Positions 33,441-41,472 of a stretch of DNA of 64,000 nucleotides are shown here, piece after piece. Source of the stretch: Streptomyces griseorubiginosus (GTDB taxonomy: Bacteria > Actinomycetota > Actinomycetes > Streptomycetales > Streptomycetaceae); the NCBI RefSeq assembly GCF_001514195.1, contig NZ_KQ948751.1:1-64000 (forward strand), in the 5' to 3' direction. The position numbers were made by a program, and so were the translations under genes. The notes under the pieces were generated by a model, which saw only the letters and a list, made by a program, of their open reading frames with translations, had not been told where the DNA came from and searched no databases. Position 1 is the stretch's first letter; every line of letters starts with the position of its first letter.

Positions 33441-34028
33441 ATGGCGAACCGGAAGCGTCCCGGTCGGATCCGTACGAAGCGCAACAACCGGCGCGAGCCG
33501 CTTCTGCTGAGCACACTGGCACCGGAGGACTTCAATGTCCGTCCCGGCGAGGCGAAGTCGATCGCTTGCCCGGACTGCAGGACCTGGCGCCGGATCATGG
33601 GGAACACCGACCTCAAAATCCGCGAACACGGCGTCCCCAGTCACGTGCCCGGAGACGTAGAGCGCGCTACTTGCCCCGGCAGTAACCAGATCGTGGTCAT
33701 CGACATCGACGTCCGACGCTGGCAGGCCCGGCAGGATCGCCTGCTGAGGGACGCGATGCCACAGGAAATCCGCCGCTCGGCTCGGCAGCACTACAAGCCG
33801 ATCCCCGCGCCGGCTCCTGCCCTGGTGCAGATCGCTGCGAAGTCCTCCACGGCGGAGCCGGCCGACAGTCGGCCGCTGTGGCTGCTGCGGGAGATGAAGT
33901 GGGCCTCGACGGCGTCCGCGGTGAGCGAGACCGACACCCGGCGCGCGCAGCTGCCTTCCGGTGATGCCCCGCTGGGCAGCCCCGCAGTGCCGCTGACGAC
34001 GCTGCACCCTCGGCTCCGCGAGCGCTGA
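33441..34028 (+). CDS. conserved plasmid protein with CxxC motif
   Basis: A 195-residue protein of unknown role. The N-terminal RKRPGRIRTKRNNRREP is very basic. CPDCRTWRRIMG and a later Cys (ATCPGSNQ) may bind zinc. The middle (DVRRWQARQDRLLRDAMPQE) is helical and the C-terminus is variable. ATG has AGAAGGAG upstream. It is the first gene rightward from the GntR operators and so probably the head of the regulated transfer operon. Confidence 0.75.
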   Translation: MANRKRPGRIRTKRNNRREPLLLSTLAPEDFNVRPGEAKSIACPDCRTWRRIMGNTDLKIREHGVPSHVPGDVERATCPGSNQIVVIDIDVRRWQARQDRLLRDAMPQEIRRSARQHYKPIPAPAPALVQIAAKSSTAEPADSRPLWLLREMKWASTASAVSETDTRRAQLPSGDAPLGSPAVPLTTLHPRLRER

Positions 34029-34044
34029 GCGACCCGACGAACGA

Positions 34045-34115
34045 CCACGGCCCTGGCCGACCCGACGTCATTGGGTCGGCCAGGGCCGTGGCTGCTCGTA
34101 CGAACAGCCACGGCC
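34045..34115 (+). promoter_or_regulatory. mutually exclusive hairpins (attenuator-like)
   Basis: Stem A: CCACGGCCCTGGCCGACCC (34045-34063) pairs perfectly with 34073-34091. Stem B: GGCCGTGGCTG (34084-34094) pairs with CAGCCACGGCC (34105-34115). They share 34084-34091, so only one can form. They lie 20 bp before the next start codon. Confidence 0.7.
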
Positions 34116-34134
34116 AAGCACCAGGAGAACCGAC

Positions 34135-34404
34135 ATGACGAACACCCTGGTCAACGTCCACGACATCGACTGGGACCTGAACTGGACCCCCAACGGCGAG
34201 CCCCGCACGCCCTGGGACCAGATCACGACCGAGGACGCCGACGACCACCTCGTCTCCTCCCGCGAGATGGGCGAGACGGTCTGTGAGCAGGAGTACCTCA
34301 CCGCCGACCGCGACGGCCAGCCGCTGCGGATCGTCCTGCTGAAGGTAGCCCCTGAGGCCCACGCGTCCGAGGACTTGGGCGTGGTCTACGAGTACACGCT
34401 CTGA
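34135..34404 (+). CDS. hypothetical acidic protein
   Basis: An 89-residue acidic protein (many Asp/Glu/Thr; WDLNWTPNGEPRTPWDQITT near the N-terminus, ending GVVYEYTL). No family is recognised. CAGGAGAACCGAC precedes ATG. The gene stands between an attenuator-like double hairpin and a repeated intergenic element, in the plus-strand transfer series. Confidence 0.7.
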   Translation: MTNTLVNVHDIDWDLNWTPNGEPRTPWDQITTEDADDHLVSSREMGETVCEQEYLTADRDGQPLRIVLLKVAPEAHASEDLGVVYEYTL

Positions 34405-34429
34405 CCTCCTCTTCCAACAGCCGCATCCT

Positions 34430-34495
34430 GCACTGCCCGTCGGCGACCGGCCGCGCTTCACCGCGGTCTGGTCGGCGGCGGAGTGCGCAGGACGC
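34430..34495. repeat. intergenic repeat element, copy 1
   Basis: About 65 bp (CTGCACTGCCCGTCGGCGAC ... GTGCGCAGGACGCAC) that recurs at 34694-34763 with ~85-90% identity, each time directly after a stop codon and with an inner CGGCGACCGGCC/GGTCGGCGGCGG inverted repeat. Probably a duplicated terminator or leader. Confidence 0.65.
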
Positions 34496-34528
34496 ACGCC
34501 CCGATCGATCCACGAGCAGGAGGACTTG

Positions 34529-34684
34529 ATGGACAAGGTCGACGAGATGCTCGCCCGGGCCGCGCAGGAGAGGCAGGAGCTGGAGGAGATGAACGCGCGG
34601 TACGAGGCCATGGACCACGAGGAATACGTGGAGTTCATGACCGAGATGGACGCCCGCGACGCCGCACGCGGCGACCAGGCCTGA
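34529..34684 (+). CDS. small coiled-coil protein (51 aa)
   Basis: ATG with AGGAGG seven bases upstream opens a 51-codon frame (MDKVDEMLARAAQERQELEE, MNARYEAMDHEEYVEFMTEM). It is strongly acidic/amphipathic and likely one long helix. Codon third positions are G/C as in neighbouring genes. No family known to me. Placed between the two copies of the intergenic repeat. Confidence 0.65.
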   Translation: MDKVDEMLARAAQERQELEEMNARYEAMDHEEYVEFMTEMDARDAARGDQA

Positions 34685-34693
34685 CCCCGCAGC

Positions 34694-34763
34694 CTGCGCT
34701 GCCCGCCGCCGACCGGCCTCGCTTCACCGCGGGGCTGGCCGGCGGCGGAGTGCGCAGGACGCA
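34694..34763. repeat. intergenic repeat element, copy 2
   Basis: Second copy of the 34430 element, again immediately after a stop codon, with inner CCGCCGACCGGCC/GGCCGGCGGCGG pairing. Confidence 0.65.
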
Positions 34764-34799
34764 CTCCCCGCCGATCCCGGCGGGGCCATGCACGCGACG

Positions 34800-34830
34800 A
34801 ACCCCCAGGGATTGCGCCCCTGGGGGTTCT
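34800..34830 (+). terminator. rho-independent-type hairpin
   Basis: AACCCCCAGGG pairs with CCCTGGGGGTT (11 bp), loop of seven bases, followed by CTTGT. It separates the small coiled-coil gene from the next gene. Confidence 0.75.
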
Positions 34831-34864
34831 TGTCGCAGGTCACCCGGTGAAAGGAACGACCTGC

Positions 34865-35284
34865 ATGACCATCATGACTGATGCCCCGGTGGCGGACTCC
34901 CGCCCGCCCCTGCCGAAGCGGCCCATTCCGCACGAGCGGGTCCCGGACAGGCCCACACCGTCCAACCCCCGGCCCCACTCCGAGCACCTCGTGGCCGACC
35001 CGCTGATGACGGAGGCCCTGCGCCGGGTCGTTGAGCTGGAGATCGGCCCCCGCAGGGTGGGGGCGCTCTACCGCAACGTCGACGGCGTCTTCGAGGTGTT
35101 GGCCGTCATCCGCGACCCGGAACGGGCTCGCTCTCTGCTCAATCGCCGCAGCGCGCGGTGGGCGCTGATCGTCAAGGACGTCACCCGCGCCGGCGGCGAG
35201 CCGTTCGCGATCGGCTCCGTGTGGACGACCTCGGACTACCTGGTACGTGAGGCCGGGGCCCGCCTGAGCGAGGCCTTCGCATGA
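34865..35284 (+). CDS. hypothetical plasmid protein
   Basis: A 139-residue protein. The N-terminal 45 residues are Pro/Arg-rich and probably disordered. The rest (ALRRVVELEIGPRRVGALYR ... LLNRRSARWALIVKDVTRA) is an alpha/beta domain I cannot name. ATG preceded by AAAGGA. Its TGA overlaps the ATG of the next small gene by four bases. Confidence 0.7.
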   Translation: MTIMTDAPVADSRPPLPKRPIPHERVPDRPTPSNPRPHSEHLVADPLMTEALRRVVELEIGPRRVGALYRNVDGVFEVLAVIRDPERARSLLNRRSARWALIVKDVTRAGGEPFAIGSVWTTSDYLVREAGARLSEAFA

Positions 35285-35409
35285 GGCGCCGCCTGGCACG
35301 GTTACGCCACCACCTGTGTCGCAACAGCGGCCAATGCAGCGTCTGTTCGGGCTGGTTCGACAACTGGCCCGGCGGCGTCTGCGGGGCCTGCCAGGCCAAC
35401 GGCAACTGA
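35281..35409 (+). CDS. small zinc-ribbon-like protein (42 aa)
   Basis: ATG overlaps the upstream stop (ATGA). The 42-residue product has a basic start (MRRRLARLRHHLCRNSG) and two CxxC pairs (CSVC and CGAC) around GWFDNWPGGV, consistent with one zinc ribbon. Tight coupling and the Cys pattern support a real gene. Function unknown. Confidence 0.65.
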   Translation: MRRRLARLRHHLCRNSGQCSVCSGWFDNWPGGVCGACQANGN

Positions 35410-35558
35410 AGGCCATCCCCCCAGCCCGACACCGCCACCTCTGTCGGCTGCCTGACCCGCCCGGGTCGGCCCCGCCCCCGTCGGCGGCCGGTCCGGGCGG
35501 CGTCCAGGGGAGCCGCGCAGCCGCGCACCCTTCGCTCTCACCCGCTTGGAGGTTCCTG

Positions 35559-35792
35559 ATGCGCATCCCGACCCGCCGCCAGCCGCGCTCGCTGTGCCTG
35601 CACACCCCGGCGTGCCCGACCGCCGACAGTCCCGACCGTGAGGCCGCCCGCGTGGTGGCCGCCCACCCGGAGCAGGGCTGGTCGCTGCTGTGCAACGGCG
35701 TCCTGCTCTTCGACGACACCGGCGAACTGCTCCCGGATGGCCGCACTGTGGCCCCGCACCGCGGCGCCTCCGTCCTCGCCCCGAGCAGGTAG
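35559..35792 (+). CDS. DUF5999 family protein
   Basis: A 77-residue protein with the pattern of the Streptomyces DUF5999 family: an N-terminal His/Cys pair (CLHTPACPTADSPDREAARV) and the highly conserved HPEQGWSLLCNGVLLFDDTG then ELLPDGRTVAPHR. The role of the family is unknown; it is common on actinomycete chromosomes and plasmids. TTGGAGG lies before ATG. The 150 bp upstream contain a GC-rich leader whose sequence recurs near 51290-51355. Confidence 0.88.
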   Translation: MRIPTRRQPRSLCLHTPACPTADSPDREAARVVAAHPEQGWSLLCNGVLLFDDTGELLPDGRTVAPHRGASVLAPSR

Positions 35793-35831
35793 AGCCGGTG
35801 CCGGGTTCGTGAGCATCCGACCGCGCCGACT

Positions 35832-36055
35832 GCCGTTTCGGGAGCGCGCCGCCGCGTTTCGGGAGCGGCCCCCCGCCGTTTCGCGCCCGCCCTGAACGAC
35901 CCCTTCCGGAGGCCCCTCATGAGCATCACCGACTGGCCGCGCACCGCGGCCGAACCCGACCCCGAGATGGCTTCACCGGCCGCCGTTTCGGGAACACCTC
36001 AGCCGGTTTCGCGGACATCCGGCACCGTTTCGGACGCGCCGGAGTTCGTTTCGGA
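35832..36055. repeat. dispersed GTTTCGG repeats
   Basis: Seven copies of (C)CGTTTCGGGA-like sequence at about 35834, 35855, 35877, 35984, 36006, 36026 and 36048, spread over the leader and the first 45 codons of the DUF2637 gene. Neighbouring units are 20-23 bp apart. Candidates are translocase-recognition (clt/TRS-type) or regulator sites. Confidence 0.5.
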
Positions 36056-37643
36056 GCTGGAAAGCGGAACCGGAACGGACACCTCCCCGGCGAAGCTCAC
36101 CGGCACCCAGAAGTGGACGGCTGGAGCGATCGTCGTCGCCGCGCTCGCCCTCGCGGGCATCGGCCTGTACCTGTCCTTCGAGCACGTCGCGGACTTCGCC
36201 TTCAAGGAGCTGCGCTTCGGCTCGCTGGGCAAGGGCCAGCTGTTCGCGGTCGGCGTCGACGTCGGCATCATGGTGATGATCGCCGTCGACCTGCTGATGG
36301 CCTGGCTCAAGCGCCCCATCAGCTGGATTCGCTACCCGGTGTGGCTGCTGACGGCCGCGACGGTCGTCCTCAACGCCGCGTCCGGCGCCCCGGAAGGGGC
36401 CTGGAAGCTGCTCGACTACGTTGCCGCCGGCGCCCATGGCGTCGTGCCGGTCCTCTTCATCATGGTGGTGGAGCTGGGCCGCACCTCGATCGACCGCGTT
36501 GTCCGGCCTGAACAGGACGAACGCGACTCGATCCCGTTGCTGCGGTGGATCCTCGCCCCGGTCGCGACCGCCCGGATCTTCCGCCGGATGCGGCTGTGGG
36601 GCGTCACCTCCTACCCGGAGATGATCCGCCGCGACCAGCAGCTCATCGCCTACGAGCAGTGGCTCAAGCGCAAGTACGAGGGCGACATCTCTAAGGCGTC
36701 CGAGGATGAGCTGCTGCCGATGAAGATGGCCCCCTACGGCTACACCGTCGACCAGGCCCTGGCCATGCCCGATGAGCAGGAACAGGCAGCTCAGGAGCGT
36801 GAGGAGGAAGCCGAGCGCCGCCGCCTGGACGCGGAGACGCGCAGCGAGGTCGCCAAGGCGGCCTCCGAAGCCGAGCGGCTGCGCGCCAAGGGCAAGGTGG
36901 AGGCGGTCCGTGCGGAGGTCGACGGCCAGACCGGCCAGGCCCGCGCCCACGCCCGAGCCCAGGTCAGCGCCGCAGAGCGGGCCGCTGAGCTGGAGGAAGC
37001 GGCACTGGAGACGGCAGTCATCGCCGAAGCCCGCGCCCGTGAGGCGGAGGCGGAGCGCAAGGAGGCCCAGGAGCGCGAGGCGAAGGCCGAAGCGGACCTT
37101 CGTACGGCGGAACTGGAGCGCCAGGCAGCCGAGAAGCGGAAGGAGGCGGCGGAGGCCGACCGGGTCGCCGCGGCGGAGGCACAGGCGATCGAGACCCAGG
37201 CCATCGCCGAAGCCCGTAAGGCTGCTGCCGAAGCGAACCGGCGTGCTGCCGAAACGGAGAGGGACGCTGCCGAAACGCGGCGGGCCGCTGCCGAAGCCGA
37301 CCGCAAGACGGCTGAGGCGGTGCGCCTTCAGGAGGTCGCTCTGGCCGATGCCGCGCGCGTCATGAAGGAGGCTGCCGAAGCTGAGCGGGCTGCTGCCGAA
37401 ACGCGGCGGGCCGCTGCTGAAATCGAGCGGCGTGCCGTCGAAGCCGAGGACGCCGCGAAGCTCAAGCCGCGTGAGCGGGCGGTCCGCAAGGTCGCCCGGA
37501 TGATCCTCGCGGCCGCCGGCGGCAACGCCAACATGCTGCCGCTCGCCGACATCCAGCACGAGCTGGCGGTCACCTCCCCCGGCACTGCCTCCGAGTACCG
37601 CCAGGAGGCAGCCGAGCTGCTCGCCGGCGGCTACCGCCCCTGA
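35919..37643 (+). CDS. DUF2637 membrane protein with long coiled coil (SpdB-like)
   Basis: A 574-residue protein. After a Ser/Thr/Pro tail, residues ~65-190 form about four transmembrane helices of the DUF2637 type (AGAIVVAALALAGIGLYLSF, VGVDVGIMVMIAVDLLMAWL, VVPVLFIMVVELGR), seen in Streptomyces spread/transfer proteins. Residues ~285-510 are an Ala/Glu/Arg coiled coil with repeats of AAE(A/T)xRxAAE. A C-terminal ~50-residue winged-helix-like end follows (RKVARMILAAAGGNANMLPL ... TSPGTASEYRQEAAELL). ATG with GGAGG. It probably works with the TraB translocase during mycelial spreading of the plasmid. Confidence 0.85.
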   Translation: MSITDWPRTAAEPDPEMASPAAVSGTPQPVSRTSGTVSDAPEFVSELESGTGTDTSPAKLTGTQKWTAGAIVVAALALAGIGLYLSFEHVADFAFKELRFGSLGKGQLFAVGVDVGIMVMIAVDLLMAWLKRPISWIRYPVWLLTAATVVLNAASGAPEGAWKLLDYVAAGAHGVVPVLFIMVVELGRTSIDRVVRPEQDERDSIPLLRWILAPVATARIFRRMRLWGVTSYPEMIRRDQQLIAYEQWLKRKYEGDISKASEDELLPMKMAPYGYTVDQALAMPDEQEQAAQEREEEAERRRLDAETRSEVAKAASEAERLRAKGKVEAVRAEVDGQTGQARAHARAQVSAAERAAELEEAALETAVIAEARAREAEAERKEAQEREAKAEADLRTAELERQAAEKRKEAAEADRVAAAEAQAIETQAIAEARKAAAEANRRAAETERDAAETRRAAAEADRKTAEAVRLQEVALADAARVMKEAAEAERAAAETRRAAAEIERRAVEAEDAAKLKPRERAVRKVARMILAAAGGNANMLPLADIQHELAVTSPGTASEYRQEAAELLAGGYRP

Positions 37644-37666
37644 TTCACCGTCCGGCACACATCGGT

Positions 37667-37699
37667 GAGGGCCAGCCCGCGGGATTCGGGCTGGCCCTC
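37667..37699 (+). terminator. hairpin after DUF2637 gene
   Basis: GAGGGCCAGCCCG pairs perfectly with CGGGCTGGCCCTC (13 bp, seven-base loop), 25 bp after the stop codon. Confidence 0.7.
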
Positions 37700-37758
37700 G
37701 CTGCGACTGCCGGAAGCAGTCGACAGCCCCATCAGTACACCAGGAGGGAATTCCCGCC

Positions 37759-38238
37759 GTGAACAGCAACAACGACCCGAATTACGCACCTCTGCGCGAC
37801 GTCGCGCAGAGCCCGGAGGCAACTGCCCGGTACCTGGCCGACGTTCAGCGGGTCCTGCTGGACATCGGCAAGAACCTGGAGACCCTCGCGATCGAGACCC
37901 GCGTGCACCTGCGCGGCACGAACGTGGAGGGCGACCGCTGGTACCACGCCAGGCTGCGCGCGATGCCCGTAGAAAAGGCCCTCGGGAACGTGCTCAAGAA
38001 CCTGGACAACCTCACCGAGGGCCTGGAAAAGAGCGCCTATAAGCGCCGCGCCCACGACGAGACCGTGGTGAATACGGCCAAGGAAAGGAAGGAAAAAGAG
38101 CTGGAAAGGCAGCGGAAGAAGAACCCGCAAATGCTCCAGGCCGCACCCAGCCAGGCACAGCACGGTGCGCAGAGCCTGAGTTCCGGCTATAGTGTTCCCG
38201 CGTCGATTTACGACCTGGGTAACAGGGAGTCGGCGTGA
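37759..38238 (+). CDS. hypothetical plasmid protein, helical
   Basis: A 159-residue protein. Residues 20-110 are amphipathic helices (ATARYLADVQRVLLDIGKNL ... EKALGNVLKNLDNLTEGLEK), followed by a Lys/Glu-rich helix (NTAKERKEKELERQRKKN) and a Gln/Ser tail. No family is recognised. GTG start with AGGAGGG. The stop overlaps the next GTG by four bases (GTGA), so the two are coupled; codons near the 3' end are poorer in GC than the neighbours. Confidence 0.75.
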   Translation: MNSNNDPNYAPLRDVAQSPEATARYLADVQRVLLDIGKNLETLAIETRVHLRGTNVEGDRWYHARLRAMPVEKALGNVLKNLDNLTEGLEKSAYKRRAHDETVVNTAKERKEKELERQRKKNPQMLQAAPSQAQHGAQSLSSGYSVPASIYDLGNRESA

Positions 38239-38543
38239 CGCGCCCCCTCAGCAGCATCGAACGCTCCATTCAAGGGCGGAACAGCTGGCTGCAGGACGAA
38301 GAGCGCAAGGCGATCGAAAGTCGCGGAGAAATCGGCCGGATGGAATTCTGGCTCCGCGTTACTCGGTCCGAAATCACAAGGGAAGTCAAAGCCGGTCGCG
38401 GTGATGTCCTCACCGCATTCACGCTGGTCTGTCGCCTCTTCAAGCTGGTGCTGGAGAAGCGGCAGGCAGGCGATCCGCGGTTGTTCGACCACCTCATGCA
38501 GTACGCGGACACCGTCCTGACACAGCACGGCCCGCGTAACTGA
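38235..38543 (+). CDS. hypothetical small helical protein
   Basis: A 102-residue all-helical protein (LDEERKAIESRGEIGRMEF-type start, then LTAFTLVCRLFKLVLEKRQA). GTG start overlaps the preceding stop. No family known. It ends before a strong hairpin, so it closes a two-gene unit. The composition is less GC-biased than the flanking transfer genes. Confidence 0.72.
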   Translation: MTRPLSSIERSIQGRNSWLQDEERKAIESRGEIGRMEFWLRVTRSEITREVKAGRGDVLTAFTLVCRLFKLVLEKRQAGDPRLFDHLMQYADTVLTQHGPRN

Positions 38544-38557
38544 GCGTCACCCACGAA

Positions 38558-38582
38558 GGCCCCGCCGGGCTCCGGCGGGGCC
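38558..38582 (+). terminator. rho-independent-type hairpin
   Basis: GGCCCCGCCGG pairs with CCGGCGGGGCC (11 bp) with a three-base loop, 15 bp after the stop of the previous gene. Confidence 0.75.
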
Positions 38583-38597
38583 TCGCGCGCGTAAAGC

Positions 38598-38627
38598 GTG
38601 CACACGTGCACGTGCACACGCGTGCAC
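38598..38627. promoter_or_regulatory. tandem GTGCAC palindromes
   Basis: Four GTGCAC hexamers in 30 bp (38598, 38606, 38612, 38622), spaced 6-10 bp, 45 bp upstream of the next start codon. Each hexamer is self-complementary. Position suits an operator for the 38673 gene. Confidence 0.5.
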
Positions 38628-38672
38628 ACGAGACCCCACTGTCTGTCAAGTCCCCCTGGAGGGAGGTCCACC

Positions 38673-40943
38673 GTGTCCGACGAGTCCGACGACGCGGGCG
38701 GTGGAACCCTGGTCCACGGCCCGTGGAGCGGTGATTCCACCTACACGCTGCCGCCGATCCCGGATTTCATCGACACCATTCCGCCGCCGGAAGAAATTCC
38801 GGAGGCTCCCCCGGAGAGGCCGGAGGAGACCACGATGGAACTGCCGCCGATTCCGGCTGTTCCGGACCCGGCGGCAGCGCTGCGCTCCGACGGGATTACG
38901 GCGCCCGAAACCGGAGAAGATGACGGCGAATACGAGGAAGGCGAATACGTCCAGCCTCGTTCCCTCGCTGACCGTCTCGGTGACTGGCTCGAATTCCGGC
39001 TGGAAAGGGCGCGGGCCAATCACGAAAGCGAAGCGCCTTTCCGTGAGGCTGAAATAGCTCGGAAGGCCGCGCTGCTGGAGGGCCGTACCGCGCAGGAAGT
39101 CGCGATGATGGAGCAGAACGGAAAGCTCCACACCGCGATGATGAAAGCCAAGGGCGACAAAGCGGCGGCGCGGTCAAAAGCTGACGCCGACCGCATGAAG
39201 TCGCCCAGCTCCGGCCTGGGGACGGACAAGGGCCGTTCGAAGGCCGGCGGTGGCGGCGGGTCCTCGCGCGGCGGGGGCGGCAGCAGTGGCGGCGGTGGAT
39301 CCCGCACCAACTCGGGTCCCGGCTCCAAGGGGACCGGGTCGCGCGGCACCAACTCCGGTGCCAGCGCCGGGCGTTCGGGCTCCGGATCAGCCGGGGCCAG
39401 CACAGGCGCCAAGGGCGGCACGAAGGGCTCCCCAGCGGGCTCTGGCGGCCGTACCGGCGGTTCCGGGCGGAACGGGGCCTCCGTGGGCTCGAAAGGCTCC
39501 CAGACGGGCTCTGGCGGCTTTGGCCGTGGCGGCTCGAAGGGCGATGGCAGCGGCCAAGGCCCGGCCTCCAACGCTCGCGCGGAGCGGGCCCGCGGACGCC
39601 AGGAGCGCGCCGGGGCCCGGCAGACAGCGCGGCAGGAGCGGCGCAGCGCCGGGCACACCGCCGGCATCGCCGACCGGTCCAAGGACCGTGAACAGGCCCG
39701 CGCCAACCGGCAGCAGAACTGGGAGGACCGCCGCGCGAAGCGGCAGGAGCGGGGCGAGGCGCGGAAGGCGAAGCGGGAAGCCGCGGCGTCGGCCGACTCG
39801 GGCCGCACCACGTTGGGCCAGGCCGTCGCGGAGGAAGCCCAGCGCCGCTTTGACAAACGCCGCACCGACGCGAAGGCCGCTGCGGACACGAAGGACGCCA
39901 AGGAGGGCGCGGCCACCAAGGCCGGCGCGGAGAAGGTGAGCCTGACCAAGGACAAGGACTCCCAGGCCAAGGGCACCGACGGTAAGGGCAAGGAGGACGC
40001 CAAGAAGGGCCCGGACGGGGCCTCCAGCGACACAAAGGACGCCCCGACAGATGAGTCGCGCAGGGACTCCAAGGCTGGTGACGGGCCGTCTGATGGCTCG
40101 AAGAAGCGGCGCCGGTTCCGGCGTCGGCGCACCGGCAGCGGAACCGGAAAGGCCGGTCGGTGGGGCCGCACGGGTCGTGCGGGTCGTGCAGGGCGGCGGC
40201 GCGGCTGGGCGTGGGATGGGGTCAAGGACCCCGACCCGACGGTGGAGTGGGCCGACGGCCGTCCGAACCAACCCAAGCCGAAGCCGGAGAACAGCGAAGA
40301 CATCCCGGACGCGGTGATCGTCGACGACGAAGCCGACCCGTTCGGCTGGTACGCCGCCCGCCGTCCCGGCCTGCCCCGCGCGCCCAGGCAACCACGCGTC
40401 AGGCGGGGGGTCATCAAGCGCCCCGGCACCAGTCGGCCGGACCCGGCTGACGCATCCGACCAGAGCGATCAGCCCGTGGCCGGTCGAACGGCAACCAGCA
40501 CCGAAGGGAGCAGCGTGAGCAGCGCGGAGGTCAGCAGGCCGTCCGGGCAGGGTGGTCTGGCCACCCAGCACCGGACAGACATCACGTTCGACGAGTACCT
40601 GATGGAGATGGCGAAGATCGCCGTCACGGCAGCCTCTCACCAGGAGCGCGCGGAAGCGCTCGAGGAAGCTCTCGGCAAAGTCGCCGATGCCCTGCGGGAC
40701 ATGGCCACCGACCTGGCCGACGACCACAACATCGACAGCCGTGTTACCGACCAGATCCTCGATCTGTCCGAGGCCGCGGGGCGCATGAAGATCCAGGCTC
40801 AGCGCTGCGCTCAGGAGTGCAGCTTTGCCAAGGAGGCCGCCCGGCTCGCGGCCACGATGGTCGCGCGCATCTACGGCCGGGACATGGACGCCAAGGAAGA
40901 CGCGGGGCTGAAGCACACGTCGGCCGCCGCCCACCACGATTAG
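38673..40943 (+). CDS. large low-complexity transfer-region protein
   Basis: A 756-residue hydrophilic protein. It has an acidic Pro/Glu N-terminus (~1-110), helices (~105-185, REAEIARKAALLEGRTAQEV), then a Gly/Ser/Arg/Lys-rich disordered region (~190-560; runs of GGGGSS and TGSKG-like repeats, QERAGARQTARQERRSAG). The C-terminal ~140 residues are ordered and helical (DITFDEYLMEMAKIAVTAAS ... SFAKEAARLAATMVARIYGR). GTG with GGAGGGAGG. The C-terminal part and the next gene, both helical, may interact. Conserved in Streptomyces conjugative plasmids by position rather than by recognised domain. Confidence 0.75.
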   Translation: MSDESDDAGGGTLVHGPWSGDSTYTLPPIPDFIDTIPPPEEIPEAPPERPEETTMELPPIPAVPDPAAALRSDGITAPETGEDDGEYEEGEYVQPRSLADRLGDWLEFRLERARANHESEAPFREAEIARKAALLEGRTAQEVAMMEQNGKLHTAMMKAKGDKAAARSKADADRMKSPSSGLGTDKGRSKAGGGGGSSRGGGGSSGGGGSRTNSGPGSKGTGSRGTNSGASAGRSGSGSAGASTGAKGGTKGSPAGSGGRTGGSGRNGASVGSKGSQTGSGGFGRGGSKGDGSGQGPASNARAERARGRQERAGARQTARQERRSAGHTAGIADRSKDREQARANRQQNWEDRRAKRQERGEARKAKREAAASADSGRTTLGQAVAEEAQRRFDKRRTDAKAAADTKDAKEGAATKAGAEKVSLTKDKDSQAKGTDGKGKEDAKKGPDGASSDTKDAPTDESRRDSKAGDGPSDGSKKRRRFRRRRTGSGTGKAGRWGRTGRAGRAGRRRGWAWDGVKDPDPTVEWADGRPNQPKPKPENSEDIPDAVIVDDEADPFGWYAARRPGLPRAPRQPRVRRGVIKRPGTSRPDPADASDQSDQPVAGRTATSTEGSSVSSAEVSRPSGQGGLATQHRTDITFDEYLMEMAKIAVTAASHQERAEALEEALGKVADALRDMATDLADDHNIDSRVTDQILDLSEAAGRMKIQAQRCAQECSFAKEAARLAATMVARIYGRDMDAKEDAGLKHTSAAAHHD

Positions 40944-40961
40944 CCCTGGGAGAAGCCGATC

Positions 40962-41378
40962 ATGAGCGATCTCGTACCGCACACCGGCGGCGTGGCCTCC
41001 GTGCCGGCCGACGACGACAACCGCTACAAGGCCGTCCAGGCCAAGCTCAGCAAACTCGGGGCGGCGATGGACGACGCGGTCCTCGAACTGGAGGCACTGC
41101 GCCGTGACATGAAGGCCAACGCCGCCCGCACGCTGACCGTGGCCGGCGACATCGAACACGCCGACCTCGACCCCCTGTTCGTCGTGGCCACCAACGAGGT
41201 ATCCGTCGCCTTGGGCGGCGCCGCCATCGAGGTGAAGAACCTCAACGACACCGCAGAAGAGGTCGTCGGCCTCACCCACCAGGCCAAGCGCACCCACTCC
41301 AAGCTCTACGGCGCGCTGGACGACATCCGCTCGAACCGGCGCGCGAAGACTCCCAGGCCAGGCTTCTTCAACCGCTGA
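40962..41378 (+). CDS. hypothetical transfer-region protein
   Basis: A 138-residue helical protein (VQAKLSKLGAAMDDAVLELE, LRRDMKANAARTLTVAGDI) with the ending KTPRPGFFNR. It follows the 38673 gene by 18 bases and precedes the translocase gene, so the three are likely one functional unit. No domain is recognised. ATG preceded by GGGAGAAG. Confidence 0.75.
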   Translation: MSDLVPHTGGVASVPADDDNRYKAVQAKLSKLGAAMDDAVLELEALRRDMKANAARTLTVAGDIEHADLDPLFVVATNEVSVALGGAAIEVKNLNDTAEEVVGLTHQAKRTHSKLYGALDDIRSNRRAKTPRPGFFNR

Positions 41379-41413
41379 CCCCACTCCCCCACCCCACCCC
41401 ACCCCACCCCGCC

Positions 41414-41449
41414 ACGGGCGGCCCCGCGATACACCGCGGGGCCGCCCGT
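41414..41449 (+). terminator. strong hairpin before translocase gene
   Basis: ACGGGCGGCCCCGCG pairs perfectly with CGCGGGGCCGCCCGT (15 bp, six-base loop), preceded by a run of CCCCA repeats. It ends 24 bp before the GTG of the FtsK/TraB-like gene. Confidence 0.75.
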
Positions 41450-41472
41450 CCCGTTTGCCGAAGGAGTAGCTG

